A DNA stretch of 64,000 nucleotides from Flavobacterium aquaticum (GTDB lineage: Bacteria > Bacteroidota > Bacteroidia > Flavobacteriales > Flavobacteriaceae): the NCBI RefSeq assembly GCF_003259835.1, contig NZ_QLMI01000001.1, positions 372,001-436,000 on the forward strand, read 5' to 3'. Both the position numbers and the translations under genes were made by a program. Of the stretch, positions 1 through 8,979 are shown in pieces (within the stretch, counting starts at the first letter, position 1; each line of letters opens with the position of its first letter). The notes under the pieces were generated by a model. The model saw nothing but the letters and a program-made list of their open reading frames with translations, did not search any database and was not told the origin of the DNA.

Positions 1-1
1 T

Positions 2-130
2 CCAGGTTTGCTTTTAGCAGATGCGCAGCTTATTAAGAATTTGGTTTCACAAAAAATTAATCCGCCAAAAAAAGACGAACCTATTGAAGAACAAACAAAC
101 GAATCATTTCTAACTGAAGAACATGAATAA
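2..130 (+). CDS. PH-domain membrane protein, C-terminal end only (YdbS-like)
   Basis: The window opens inside a reading frame that runs to TAA at 128-130. Only about 42 residues are visible: a short hydrophobic-to-polar stretch, then a lysine/glutamate-rich tail. Its stop overlaps the ATG of the next gene by 8 bases, which indicates translational coupling. In Bacteroidota and Firmicutes the large three-PH-domain protein YdbT usually follows a small PH-domain partner, YdbS, so this is probably the YdbS end. That is inference from position; the visible residues alone do not identify the family. Confidence 0.5.
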   Translation, partial: PGLLLADAQLIKNLVSQKINPPKKDEPIEEQTNESFLTEEHE

Positions 131-1625
131 ATCTGTAGATTTTTCACAACCGCAACGTCAATCGCTTCCGGGGATTTTGGTCATGTTTGCCAATTCTTTG
201 CAAAAGACGATTCGTGCTTTATGGCCGATGTTGTTGATTTGGTTAGTAAAGTTTGATTCGCTCAATAAAATTGTTTTTTTTGGAAGTGTTGCTGGAGTAG
301 TAGTTTTGATTGGGATTATTTCGTATTTACAATACTTGTTTTTTACTTTTCATATTGATGAAGAAAATGGTGAATTTGTCATTCAAAAAGGAGTTTTAAA
401 CAAAACGAGAATTACCATTCAGTTGCATAAAATTCAGCAAGTTAACATCAATCAAAGTTTAATTCAACGATTGGTTGGCGTTCATAAATTAGAAATAGAC
501 ACTGCTGGAAGTGATAAAAAGGAAGCTTCAATTAGTGCAATTTCTCATGAGTTGGCAACTATTCTGAAAGAACGATTAATCAATCATTCCCAACAAGAAA
601 CAGTTGAAAACAGCAATACTATTTCAGAAGAAGTCACTCCAACCTCTTTCATAAAAATTGGATTACCTAGTTTAATTAAAATCGGGTTTACTTCTAATTA
701 TATCAAGAGTTTTGCTCTAATTTTTGTATTTTTCACTACCATATTAGAGAATCTACAACAGTTAAATACAGAAGTAATTGACGAAGATAAAGTTACGGGT
801 TATCTAGATACTTTGCCCATTATAACTTCGTTTTTAATAGTGGTAGGGTTTTTTATTGGACTTATTTTATTGGTGAATTTGGTTCGAACGATTCTAAAAT
901 ATTTCGATTTCACTATTCAGAAAAGCAAACAAGCTATCATTTTGTCTTACGGATTACTTTCGACAAAAAATACGTTGTTGAATCCAAATAAAGTTCAAAA
1001 AATTAAAGTTACCCAAAACTACTTTCAAAAGAAGTTGGATGTTACTACGATTGGTATACATCAAGCTTCAAGTGATGTAGAGAAAGTAAAAGAAAAAGAC
1101 CAAATAGAAGTCCCAGGTTGTACTGAAAACGAACGCGATGCTATTCTAAAATTGTTATTAGGGCAATTACCCCAAAAAGGAACGATGTATTTGCCGAATT
1201 GGAGAAAATTAGCAGTAAATACGTTTTTCTTTTTATTAGTTCCAATAGCAATAACCTTAATACTAAATTACAAAACAGAATTCGTAACTTGGACAGAATG
1301 GTTCATTTATACTTCTATTTTCTGTGTTTTTGCTGGAGTCATGCTTTGGTTTTCGTTTAAAAATTATAAGCTTTTTGTTTCTAATGATTTCATTATCAGA
1401 CAAAATGGCGCTTGGGATATCGATACCACAATTATAGAACCTTATAAAATTCAAGCCATCGAAACCCAACAATTTTTCTGGCAAAAAGCAACGAATATTG
1501 GTTCGGTGACTTTATCAACCGCAGGAGGAACTGTTAGTTTTACAACAGGAAATTATACCGAAATCAAACAATTGGTGAATTATTGGTTGTATGAAGTGGA
1601 AACTTGGGAAAAGAATTGGATGTAA
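123..1625 (+). CDS. Membrane-flanked bPH2 (PH) domain protein, YdbT family
   Basis: A 500-residue inner-membrane protein with the layout of the YdbT family: paired hydrophobic segments near residues 51-76, 196-210 and 231-252, 368-383 and 393-412. Each group is followed by a soluble bacterial PH-like (bPH2) domain of roughly 80 residues. The phrase KIQQVNINQSLIQR after the first membrane pair, with echoes KVQKIKVTQNYFQKK and KIQAIETQQFFWQK after the later ones, is the repeated bPH2 signature. The ATG at 123 overlaps the stop of the preceding gene. Molecular function is unknown; members are thought to act at the membrane or in envelope stress. Family call confident, role not. Confidence 0.85.
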   Translation: MNKSVDFSQPQRQSLPGILVMFANSLQKTIRALWPMLLIWLVKFDSLNKIVFFGSVAGVVVLIGIISYLQYLFFTFHIDEENGEFVIQKGVLNKTRITIQLHKIQQVNINQSLIQRLVGVHKLEIDTAGSDKKEASISAISHELATILKERLINHSQQETVENSNTISEEVTPTSFIKIGLPSLIKIGFTSNYIKSFALIFVFFTTILENLQQLNTEVIDEDKVTGYLDTLPIITSFLIVVGFFIGLILLVNLVRTILKYFDFTIQKSKQAIILSYGLLSTKNTLLNPNKVQKIKVTQNYFQKKLDVTTIGIHQASSDVEKVKEKDQIEVPGCTENERDAILKLLLGQLPQKGTMYLPNWRKLAVNTFFFLLVPIAITLILNYKTEFVTWTEWFIYTSIFCVFAGVMLWFSFKNYKLFVSNDFIIRQNGAWDIDTTIIEPYKIQAIETQQFFWQKATNIGSVTLSTAGGTVSFTTGNYTEIKQLVNYWLYEVETWEKNWM

Positions 1626-1656
1626 ACGCTAAAAGCTATTAAAAATTAAATGAATT

Positions 1657-2553
1657 ATGAAAATAAAACCTTGGATACAAGCCGCACGATTACGAACCTT
1701 ACCACTTTCTGTTTCTGGAATTATTGTGGGAAGCGCTTATGCTTATTACCAAGGATTTTCCGATTGGAGAATTGTGGTTTTGGCGCTCTTAACTACGTTA
1801 GGATTACAAGTATTGTCCAATTACGCCAACGATTACGGTGATGGTGTAAAAGGAACAGATGCCAACCGAATCGGAGAAAAACGCCTAGTAGCAGCCGGAG
1901 TAATAACAGCAGAGCAAATGAAAAAAGCCGTAATTATCACTGCAGTATTGACGTTCATTATTGCTCTTTTATTGATTTACGTAGCATTCGGAAAAGAGAA
2001 TTTTGCCTTAAGTTTGATATTCATCTTATTAGGAATCGGTTCCATCGGAGCAGCTATTAAATATACGGTTGGAAAAAGCGCTTATGGATATAGCGGTTTT
2101 GGCGATTTGTTTGTGTTTATTTTCTTTGGATTGGTTTCGGTAATTGGTTCTAACTTTTTGTTTACCCATTTCATTGATTGGAAGTTATTCTTACCTGCAA
2201 CATCCATCGGATTATTAAGTGTTGCTGTATTGAATTTAAACAACATGCGCGATATTGAAAACGATAAAATTGCTGGAAAGAATACGTTGGTAGTGAAAAT
2301 GGGTTTAAAATGGGCAAAAAAATATCATGAAATTATTTTAGCAATCGGTATGTTGTCTTTTATGGTATTTTTAATGCTAATTAAAACTTCATTACTTCCT
2401 GTTTTGTTAATTAATATCCCAATAATTATGAACATGAACAAAGTGAATAAATCAGAAAAATACGAAGACTTCGACCCTGAACTTAAAAAAGTAGCTTTAA
2501 GCACATTTGCTTTAAGTATATTATTTTGGTTAACTTTAGTGTTTTTAAACTAA
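1657..2553 (+). CDS. menA: 1,4-dihydroxy-2-naphthoate polyprenyltransferase MenA
   Basis: MenA attaches the polyprenyl chain to 1,4-dihydroxy-2-naphthoate, the membrane step of menaquinone synthesis. The 298-residue protein is a multi-helix UbiA-type prenyltransferase. The first aspartate-rich motif, NDYGDGVKGTD, lies at residues 58-68, and the second, NNMRDIENDKIAGK, near residue 194; both bind the Mg-pyrophosphate of the prenyl donor. Length fits the family. The gene starts 31 bases after the PH-domain gene on the same strand, and another Men gene (menC) lies 2.4 kb downstream, so menaquinone genes are scattered here rather than in one operon. Confidence 0.95.
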   Translation: MKIKPWIQAARLRTLPLSVSGIIVGSAYAYYQGFSDWRIVVLALLTTLGLQVLSNYANDYGDGVKGTDANRIGEKRLVAAGVITAEQMKKAVIITAVLTFIIALLLIYVAFGKENFALSLIFILLGIGSIGAAIKYTVGKSAYGYSGFGDLFVFIFFGLVSVIGSNFLFTHFIDWKLFLPATSIGLLSVAVLNLNNMRDIENDKIAGKNTLVVKMGLKWAKKYHEIILAIGMLSFMVFLMLIKTSLLPVLLINIPIIMNMNKVNKSEKYEDFDPELKKVALSTFALSILFWLTLVFLN

Positions 2554-2591
2554 TCACTTTTTACTAATCACTTTTCACTAAAAAATAAACT

Positions 2592-3269
2592 ATGAAAATC
2601 ACGTTTTACGGACACGCTTGTATCGGAATTGAAGTAAATGACGTTCACATTTTAGTGGACCCATTTATTTCAGGAAATCCAAAGGCTTCTCATATTGATA
2701 TCAATACGTTGAAAGCGGATTATATATTGTTAACCCACGCACATCAAGATCATATTTTAGATGTAGAAGCAATCGCAAAACGCACAGAAGCTGTTATTGT
2801 TTCTAACTATGAAATTGCCTCTCACTACGGAAATAAAGGTTTTAATTACCATCCAATGAATCACGGCGGAAGTTGGGATTTTGAATTCGGAACGGTTAAA
2901 TATGTAAACGCTATTCACACGTCTTCTTTTCCTGATGGAAGCTACGGAGGACAACCTGGCGGATTTGTTATCGAGGGCGAACACAAAAATATCTACATCG
3001 CTGGCGATACCGCATTAACTATGGATATGAAATTAATTCCAATGAGAACCAAGTTAGATTTAGCCATTTTACCAATTGGAAGCAACTTCACTATGGACGT
3101 AGAAGATGCGATTATTGCTTCTGATTTTGTACAATGCGATAAAGTATTAGGTTATCATTTCGACACGTTTGGCTACATCGAAATCAATCACGAAGACGCG
3201 AAACGCAAGTTTTTCGACAAAGGAAAAGACTTGATGTTATTAGAAATCGGACAAAGTATTGAATTGTAA
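2592..3269 (+). CDS. UPF0173-type metal-dependent hydrolase (metallo-beta-lactamase fold)
   Basis: A 225-residue cytoplasmic protein with the metallo-beta-lactamase signature THAHQDHILD at residues 48-57 (H49, H51, D53, H54), plus later ligands in HTSSFPDG and AGDTAL and a histidine in GYHFDTFGYIEI. The short size and lack of an RNA-binding extension match the UPF0173/YtkL family rather than glyoxalase II or RNase J. The substrate is unknown. It follows menA by 38 bases on the same strand, over a low-complexity spacer made of repeated ACTAATCACT-like words. Confidence 0.88.
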   Translation: MKITFYGHACIGIEVNDVHILVDPFISGNPKASHIDINTLKADYILLTHAHQDHILDVEAIAKRTEAVIVSNYEIASHYGNKGFNYHPMNHGGSWDFEFGTVKYVNAIHTSSFPDGSYGGQPGGFVIEGEHKNIYIAGDTALTMDMKLIPMRTKLDLAILPIGSNFTMDVEDAIIASDFVQCDKVLGYHFDTFGYIEINHEDAKRKFFDKGKDLMLLEIGQSIEL

Positions 3270-3294
3270 ATTTGGTACAAAAATTGAATGGTAA

Positions 3295-3730
3295 TTAAAC
3301 ACATAGACACATAGATTTTCATTTTTGAATTGTTTCTTTATATTAATCTTTTAAATGAGTAAATTTTTATATAAACTTTCATTTTTTTTCGCTGTAATAG
3401 TTCTTGCTATTGGTTTTGTGATGTAGTTTTTTACTAGTTCAACTCATGGCTTTTCATTTAGTAAAACAGGTAGTTTGTATTCAGGAACTATTGATGGTAA
3501 TGGTTTAATTCTTCTAGGTTTTTTACTTTTGATTTTTTCTTTTTGGGCTTATAAGGATTATCAGACAATTGAAAGGAATAAAGTTTTGATGAGAAATAAT
3601 GAAGCTAAAGAAATTAAAAAGAGAAAATTAAAAATTAATAGAAAATAGAATTTCTAAGCTATGTTTTCTGTGTAAAGTGTAATGCCTCAAAATAAACACC
3701 AAGTAGAACTATGATTCTATGTGGTTAAAA
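3295..3730. repeat. Palindromic intergenic repeat, copy A (split)
   Basis: The left arm (3295-3316) reads TAAACACATAGACACATAG. The right arm (about 3659-3730) ends ATGATTCTATGTGGTT and aligns along its length with the right halves of copies at 26806-26945 and 28505-28634. Unlike those (about 115-140 bp), the arms here are separated by about 340 bp holding a broken small membrane gene. The right arm ends 11 bases before the start codon of the next gene. Confidence 0.65.
3355..3648 (+). pseudogene. Small two-helix membrane protein with an in-frame amber stop
   Basis: From ATG 3355 the frame reads a hydrophobic segment ending IVLAIGFVM, then meets TAG at 3424-3426 (codon 24). The same frame then stays open to TAG 3646-3648 and encodes a polar loop, a second hydrophobic helix (LILLGFLLLIFSFWAY) and a very basic tail rich in lysine and arginine. 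Read through, it would be a coherent 97-residue two-helix protein, so the codon looks like a single substitution from TTG or CAG. I do not recognise the family. A sequencing error or recent inactivation would look the same. Confidence 0.6.
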
Positions 3731-3741
3731 AATAAATTATA

Positions 3742-4938
3742 ATGAATAAAATAGTTTACCTCGTATCCGCCGTATTGTTTTCAAGCTCAATTTTTGCTCA
3801 AAAAGAGGGTTTTTGGGATAAAGAACGAGCAACAACAAAAGAAATAACACTTTCAGCTGGAAAACGCGCTTTAATTAAAACAGAAGATTTACCTGTTGGG
3901 ACTACTGAATTTGTATACAGAATCACCATTTTAGATGAAAGTCAAAAACTAACCTCAAGTTTGGTTTCGGTGTTAAAAGCGATACCTGATCCTACTGGAA
4001 TTAGTCAAGGAACAGCAGGAGCAATTCATTTAACATCTGCAATTTCTGGTGATGATAAATGTACGTTTGCTTTATTTCAAGAAGCTAATGCAGCTAATTT
4101 ATTTTTAAAAGAAGGTAAAACCGATAGAGCTTGTTGGGAACAAAAAGAAAAAGTAAATAAAGACGCCAAGTTGATTTCGTCATCTTCTTTATGTTTAACC
4201 AATTTACCTAATTTATGGTTCGGATTTGAAAGTCAGAATTGGGTTATGAATCAAAAAATTGTTTTAGAAGTCGTGCCTTGGGTTGATTATAAGGCAAGTA
4301 GAGGTTGGGATAAAACCACTAAAAATGAAATTTTAAACTTGGCTAAAAAGCTTCCAGTTGTTTCAAAATTAACCAAAAAAGATGCGTTTTATGCTACTTT
4401 TATTGAAAATATTAGTAAAAAGTACACGTATAGAGAATATGCTCAACTTTTAGCTGTAGAGCGATCTAGCGCTATTGAAAAGCTTACAGAAGAAAGTTTA
4501 AAAGGAACGGGAGAAGTAAAAGTCTATTATGATATCATTCGAGACCAATCAAATTCAGCTTTTCAAAAAGGAAATTATGAAGAAGCGATTTCGATTATTT
4601 ACACCGAAATGTTTGCTAAAAACAGAGCAACTTATCTCGATTATCGCATTTTAGGAGATTATTATCTGTATTCAAAACAATTCACAAAAGCGGAAGAAAC
4701 CTACAATAAAGGAATAAAATTAAACCCTTCCGAAATTAATTTTCAGTTGAATTTAGCGCATGTTTATTTATTTACCGATAAAATTTCAGATGCTAAAGAC
4801 ATCCACAAAAAATACGCGCACGAAAGCTTATCCAATGGGAAAACCTGGATAGCGCAAACAAAATCCGATTTCAAAGAATTCGAAAAACACAGATTACCAA
4901 CCGACAACTTCAAGAGAATCTTGAGAATCTTAGAATAA
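3742..4938 (+). CDS. Secreted TPR-repeat protein of unknown function
   Basis: A 398-residue protein with a signal peptide of about 19 residues ending SIFAQ, typical of Flavobacteria (Gln just after the cut). The middle is an unrecognised domain containing three cysteines. The last third (about residues 265-370) holds tetratricopeptide helices, for example the stretch around GDYYLYSKQFTKAEETYNKG, suggesting protein-protein contacts in the periplasm. The start codon sits 11 bases after the right arm of palindromic repeat A. No catalytic motif is visible. Confidence 0.8.
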   Translation: MNKIVYLVSAVLFSSSIFAQKEGFWDKERATTKEITLSAGKRALIKTEDLPVGTTEFVYRITILDESQKLTSSLVSVLKAIPDPTGISQGTAGAIHLTSAISGDDKCTFALFQEANAANLFLKEGKTDRACWEQKEKVNKDAKLISSSSLCLTNLPNLWFGFESQNWVMNQKIVLEVVPWVDYKASRGWDKTTKNEILNLAKKLPVVSKLTKKDAFYATFIENISKKYTYREYAQLLAVERSSAIEKLTEESLKGTGEVKVYYDIIRDQSNSAFQKGNYEEAISIIYTEMFAKNRATYLDYRILGDYYLYSKQFTKAEETYNKGIKLNPSEINFQLNLAHVYLFTDKISDAKDIHKKYAHESLSNGKTWIAQTKSDFKEFEKHRLPTDNFKRILRILE

Positions 4939-4953
4939 AATATCAATAACAAG

Positions 4954-4998
4954 TTCAAGTACAAAAATCAACTTCAAACTTTGAAATTTGTACTTGAA
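4954..4998. repeat. 12-bp inverted repeat between TPR gene and menC
   Basis: TTCAAGTACAAA (4954-4965) and TTTGTACTTGAA (4987-4998) are perfect reverse complements, with a further AACTTCAAA/TTTGAAATT pair inside. It is not followed by a T-run, so it is not a clean intrinsic terminator. It lies just before the menC start and makes the upstream TTG at 4988 an unlikely start codon. Confidence 0.7.
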
Positions 4999-5017
4999 TT
5001 TGCACTTGCACTTGAAT

Positions 5018-6064
5018 ATGAAAGCAACCTACAAAAAATACATTCTGAATTTCAAACGCCCAAGTGGGACTTCTCGTGGAGTAATGACGGAGAAAGAAAC
5101 TTGGTTTTTGTTATTGGAAGAAAATGGAAAAATCGGAATAGGCGAGTGTGGTATTTTACGAACACTTTCTATAGATGATCGACCTGATTATGAAGAAAAA
5201 TTGCAATGGGTTTGTAAAAACATTCATTTAGGAAAAGATAAATTATGGGATCAGTTAATGGAATTTCCTTCGATTCAATTTGGAGTAGAAATGGCGTTTT
5301 TATCGTTGCAATCCAAAACACTTTTCGATTTATTTCCTTCAGAATTTATGAATGGAAAAAAAAGCATGTTAATAAATGGTTTGGTTTGGATGGGAGAAGA
5401 GCTCTTCATGAAAACCCAAATCGAAGAAAAACTAGCGCAAGGATTTTCGTGTATTAAACTGAAAATTGGAGCAATCGATTTTGAGAAAGAATTAGGTTTG
5501 TTGCGATTTATTCGTCAAAATTTTGATGCTAAAACCATTGAGATTCGTGTGGATGCTAATGGTGCTTTTAATTCAAAAGAAGCTTTAAATAAATTAAATC
5601 AATTATCTGAATTTGAATTACATAGTATTGAGCAACCAATTAAAGCGAATCAAATTCAAGAAATGAAATTACTTTGCCAACAAACGCCATTTCCAATCGC
5701 TTTAGATGAAGAATTAATTGGTGTTTTTGGAATAGAAATAAAACGAAAACTACTTGAAGAAATTCAACCACAATACATCATTTTAAAACCGAGCTTAGTT
5801 GGTGGGTTCAAAGGAACATTAGAATGGATTTCGATTGCCGAAAGTTTAAATATAGGTTGGTGGATAACTTCCGCATTAGAAAGTAACATTGGATTAAACG
5901 CAATTACTCAATTTACTTTTACCTTAAATAATCTAATGCCGCAAGGTTTAGGAACGGGTGGTTTGTACACCAATAACTTTGATTGTCCGCTAGAAATTGA
6001 GAAGGGACACATTCAATACAATCCTAATAAAAACTGGAATACTAACAATTTGTTTTCTAACTAA
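5018..6064 (+). CDS. menC: o-succinylbenzoate synthase MenC
   Basis: MenC dehydrates SHCHC to o-succinylbenzoate in menaquinone synthesis. The protein has the enolase-superfamily layout: N-terminal capping domain, then a barrel with KLK near residue 147, and metal ligands D179 (VDANG), E205 (EQPI) and D230 (ALDEE), followed by a lysine in ILKPSLVGG. I start at ATG 5018 (348 residues). The in-frame TTG at 4988 would add ten residues encoded by repeat sequence. Other enolase-superfamily members such as dipeptide epimerases share this fold, but the closeness of menA and the short length favour MenC. Confidence 0.9.
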   Translation: MKATYKKYILNFKRPSGTSRGVMTEKETWFLLLEENGKIGIGECGILRTLSIDDRPDYEEKLQWVCKNIHLGKDKLWDQLMEFPSIQFGVEMAFLSLQSKTLFDLFPSEFMNGKKSMLINGLVWMGEELFMKTQIEEKLAQGFSCIKLKIGAIDFEKELGLLRFIRQNFDAKTIEIRVDANGAFNSKEALNKLNQLSEFELHSIEQPIKANQIQEMKLLCQQTPFPIALDEELIGVFGIEIKRKLLEEIQPQYIILKPSLVGGFKGTLEWISIAESLNIGWWITSALESNIGLNAITQFTFTLNNLMPQGLGTGGLYTNNFDCPLEIEKGHIQYNPNKNWNTNNLFSN

Positions 6065-6110
6065 TACGTTTCTGATTCTTTTTACGTTTTATATTTTAAA
6101 CTAATTAAAA

Positions 6111-6563
6111 ATGAAACGAAACTTATTAATCACTCTTGTTGTTATTACTTTTTTGTCCTTAGCTTTTTTTGGATTTAAAACCTTTGTTACGTCAATTTAT
6201 AATCAAAGAGATTGCGAATTTGCAAACATTGATAATATTGAGGTTAATGTAGGTATCGATATACCTTCAATTGAAAGTACTGCTTGTAATTACAACGAAA
6301 TAAAAAATCAAAAATCAGTCTATTTCAAATTTGATAAAGAAGTGAATATTCAAGATTATTATACATCTAATCACTTTAAAAATTTAGAATATTCTGATTT
6401 GGTTAAATTTAAAAATTTAGATTTTGTTGGTAATAAAAGACCATTTAATGATGGATTAAACAATTATTTTTACAAAAGCGAAATGAGACGTTCGAATTCC
6501 TTTTATGCGATTCTAAATACAGACACAAAAGAATTATGGATTGTAATTTCTTTTAAAGATTGA
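6111..6563 (+). CDS. Small membrane-anchored protein of unknown function
   Basis: A 150-residue protein: basic start, one hydrophobic helix at about residues 5-26, then a soluble outer part with two cysteines (in QRDCEF and STACNY) that could form a disulfide. No recognised domain. It starts 46 bases after menC on the same strand and may share its transcript. Codon use and AT bias resemble the neighbours. Confidence 0.65.
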   Translation: MKRNLLITLVVITFLSLAFFGFKTFVTSIYNQRDCEFANIDNIEVNVGIDIPSIESTACNYNEIKNQKSVYFKFDKEVNIQDYYTSNHFKNLEYSDLVKFKNLDFVGNKRPFNDGLNNYFYKSEMRRSNSFYAILNTDTKELWIVISFKD

Positions 6564-6624
6564 TGCAAATAGGTTACTTTTACATTCTGAAATCAAAAAT
6601 CGTTAATCTACATTCATAAATCAA

Positions 6625-7206
6625 ATGTTACGTTTAAAATTACCAACCGACCCAAGATGGGCCAACATTGCCGAAGGAAACTTAGAGGAAATTCTTACTG
6701 ATCATGCGTGGTGTGAAATTAAAGCAGCATCTAATGCAATGATGTTAATTAATTTGTTGCCGGAGTTTACAGAAATTACTACCGAGTTAACTTCAATTGC
6801 AAAAGAAGAATTAGATCATTTTGAACAAGTACATGAGATTATCAAATCACGAGGTTGGGTTCTAGGTCGTGAACGAAAAGATAGTTATGTAAATGATTTA
6901 TTTAAGTTCATGAAGCCTGGTAATCGCAAGCATTTAATTGTGGAGCGTATGTTATTCGCGGCAATGATTGAAGCAAGAAGTTGCGAACGTTTCAAAGTAC
7001 TTTCCGATAACATAAAAGACGAAGAATTAGCTGTTTTTTATAGAGAATTAATGATTTCGGAAGCTAATCACTATACTTCTTTCTTACAATTTGCCCACGA
7101 ATTAGCAGAAGAAGGTTACGACGTTAAAAAGCGTTGGGAAGAATGGTTAGAATTTGAAGCAAAGGTGATTGCAAGCTACGGAAAATCGGAGACGATTCAT
7201 GGATAA
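6625..7206 (+). CDS. miaE: tRNA-(ms2io6A)-hydroxylase MiaE-like
   Basis: A 193-residue non-haem di-iron protein of the MiaE family, which hydroxylates the isopentenyl group of ms2i6A37 in tRNA. Four-helix-bundle iron ligands are visible: DHAWCEIKAA, EELDHFEQVH, EARSCERF and EANHYTSF, giving the paired ExxH pattern. Length matches the family. It is the last + strand gene before a convergent glycosyltransferase. Confidence 0.92.
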   Translation: MLRLKLPTDPRWANIAEGNLEEILTDHAWCEIKAASNAMMLINLLPEFTEITTELTSIAKEELDHFEQVHEIIKSRGWVLGRERKDSYVNDLFKFMKPGNRKHLIVERMLFAAMIEARSCERFKVLSDNIKDEELAVFYRELMISEANHYTSFLQFAHELAEEGYDVKKRWEEWLEFEAKVIASYGKSETIHG

Positions 7207-7234
7207 AAGTATGTTGTCTCAGTCTCAGTTTTCA

Positions 7235-7262
7235 GATATTCTGCGACTGTAAACTGCGACTG
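7235..7262. repeat. Short direct repeat between convergent genes
   Basis: CTGCGACTG occurs twice (7241-7249 and 7254-7262) between the 3' ends of the miaE-like gene and the glycosyltransferase gene. The flank also has repeated CAGTCTCAG words. No terminator stem is evident. Confidence 0.5.
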
Positions 7263-8474
7263 TCAAATATTTTTAGCTTCAATCCACTTACTCATATACT
7301 TAGTGCTTTGTAAACTTTGATGTTGTAAAATTTGCCCAAAGAAATTTTGAGTTCTATGGTTTTTTAAATTTTCTTGAAGATTTTCTACTTGATTCATAAA
7401 ATCACGCTCGAATAATTCTTTTTTGAAACGTTTTTCAATTATTTCATACCCATTTTTTTGAGCGGTTTCCCAATGAGATTTATCTTTATACAATTCGAAA
7501 GCTTTTTTTACAAAGTCATTTTCATCAGAGATAAATCCATTCCAATCTAAATTTCCGTGCATTCCTTCGGCACCCATTTTTGTGGTTATTGAAGGCAATC
7601 CCAATTGCATAGCTTCAAATAATTTTCCTTTTAAACCCGCTCCGTACGGAATTGGAGCTAACAAAACTCTTGATTTTGCATAAACTTCTGTAACACTTTC
7701 TGCTCTTCCTTTAATTAGAAACCCTTCTTTTTCGTTATGTAATTGTTTGGCTTTTTCCGTAACATATGCACCATAAACATGAAGTTCGGCTTCGGGAAGT
7801 TGTTTTTTGATAAATTTCCAATGTTTTTTCAATTGTAAAACGGTTTGCCAATTGGGTTCATGCAAAAAGTTTCCTATACTGATAAAATGATTTCGTTCTT
7901 TAAACTTTGGAACATTTGGATTTATTTCTTCCGATAGGAAAGGCAAATAGTACAAAAGAGAAACATCAATTTTAAACGTTTCAGTAGCCAATTGCATTTC
8001 GTATTCTGAAATCAACAACGTCAAATCACATCTGTAAATCGATGCCATTTCGCGTTTAAAAACATCGGAAATATAATCTTCAAAAACCAATTCACGATTT
8101 TGTTTGAAAGCCATTTCTCTAGCTTTTCTTAAGAAATGTAAATCTTCGGTATCTAAAATTCGCAAAGCATTCGGACAGTTTTCCATCACACGCCAACCGT
8201 ATTGCTCTTCTATCATGAATCGGTCAAATAGTACGACATCAGGATTTAATACTGTAATTTCAATATCAAAACTGCTATCATTCAATTGAATAACTTTGGT
8301 TTGAACCGAAATCGTACTCAAATCAAACGAAAATTCTGATTTTGAAGCCGAACACAAAAAGGTGATTTCATATCCTTGCTTTTGAAACAACGATATGAGT
8401 TGCAACATTCTGCTTCCAGCTGCTGTTGAATTAGGTTCTGGCCAAACGGCTCCAATGATGACTAAATGCTTCAT
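7263..8474 (-). CDS. Glycosyltransferase, GT-B fold (GT4-like)
   Basis: A 403-residue cytoplasmic protein starting MKHLVIIGAVWPEPNSTAAG, the glycine-rich N-terminal Rossmann start of GT-B enzymes. The C-terminal half has the donor-site region FISIGNFLHEPNW, then LLAPIPYGAGLKGKLFEAMQ and the glutamate-containing GLPSITTKMGAEGM, all typical of GT4/group 1 transferases. The sugar and acceptor cannot be told. It is a single gene with its own promoter box (CAAAGATA on the + strand, 8479-8486) immediately upstream. Confidence 0.85.
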   Translation of the reverse strand: MKHLVIIGAVWPEPNSTAAGSRMLQLISLFQKQGYEITFLCSASKSEFSFDLSTISVQTKVIQLNDSSFDIEITVLNPDVVLFDRFMIEEQYGWRVMENCPNALRILDTEDLHFLRKAREMAFKQNRELVFEDYISDVFKREMASIYRCDLTLLISEYEMQLATETFKIDVSLLYYLPFLSEEINPNVPKFKERNHFISIGNFLHEPNWQTVLQLKKHWKFIKKQLPEAELHVYGAYVTEKAKQLHNEKEGFLIKGRAESVTEVYAKSRVLLAPIPYGAGLKGKLFEAMQLGLPSITTKMGAEGMHGNLDWNGFISDENDFVKKAFELYKDKSHWETAQKNGYEIIEKRFKKELFERDFMNQVENLQENLKNHRTQNFFGQILQHQSLQSTKYMSKWIEAKNI

Positions 8475-8478
8475 AAGG

Positions 8479-8486
8479 CAAAGATA
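8479..8486 (-). promoter_or_regulatory. -7 box (TAnnTTTG) of the glycosyltransferase gene
   Basis: TATCTTTG on the minus strand, four bases before the start codon at 8474. This matches the Bacteroidota -7 consensus and would give a very short or leaderless transcript. Confidence 0.45.
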
Positions 8487-8575
8487 GTTATATGTTTTTA
8501 GGTTTCAAGTTTCAGGTTTCAAGTTCAAATTGAAAATTTAAAAGTAAATTTGCACTAATCACTAATCACTAAAAA

Positions 8576-8828
8576 ATGAGTTTTTTCAAATTTTGTCCAA
8601 GTTGTGCCTCAACCCATTTTATGTTTCCTGATAATTGTCGGTTTTTGTGTGATGATTGTGGTTTTACTTATTATCACAGCATTGCAGCAGCTGTAGCCAT
8701 AATTTTTACATTTGAAGACAAAGTGTTTGTTTACAGTAAAAAATATCAATACTGACAAAGTAAAAAAGGATTTACTATGTGGATTAATTTTGACTCATAA
8801 GGTGATAGAGGAAAATTATTTGAAGTAA
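8576..8828 (+). pseudogene. Decayed duplicate of the NUDIX hydrolase gene
   Basis: From ATG 8576 the sequence is a near copy of the intact NUDIX gene at 9548: same zinc-ribbon start, one cysteine for arginine change (DNCRFLC), then a one-base insertion near 8725 that leads to TGA after 59 codons. In the shifted frame the match resumes (LFTVKNINTDK against LFTVRNVNPDK). It then jumps straight to the gene's last residues (KVIEENYLK against KVIGEKYLR) and ends at TAA 8826-8828. So the copy has a frameshift plus loss of about 90 central codons, including the whole Nudix box. The upstream promoter region is duplicated too. Confidence 0.85.
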
Positions 8829-8979
8829 ATTAATACAGACATATATATAAGCAAAATATGAAGCAGATTTTTTTATTCATTAATGATTAATATTTCATAA
8901 ACGTAAAGATAATCTTATTTTTTTCTCTTTTTTGAAATACTTTTCTTATATTGCAGTCATAACTTTAAAAACTTTAATT

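Noticed and set aside
8932..8979. Longer start for the small secreted protein
   Set aside because: The extra 16 residues would bury the signal peptide; ATG 8980 gives a textbook one.
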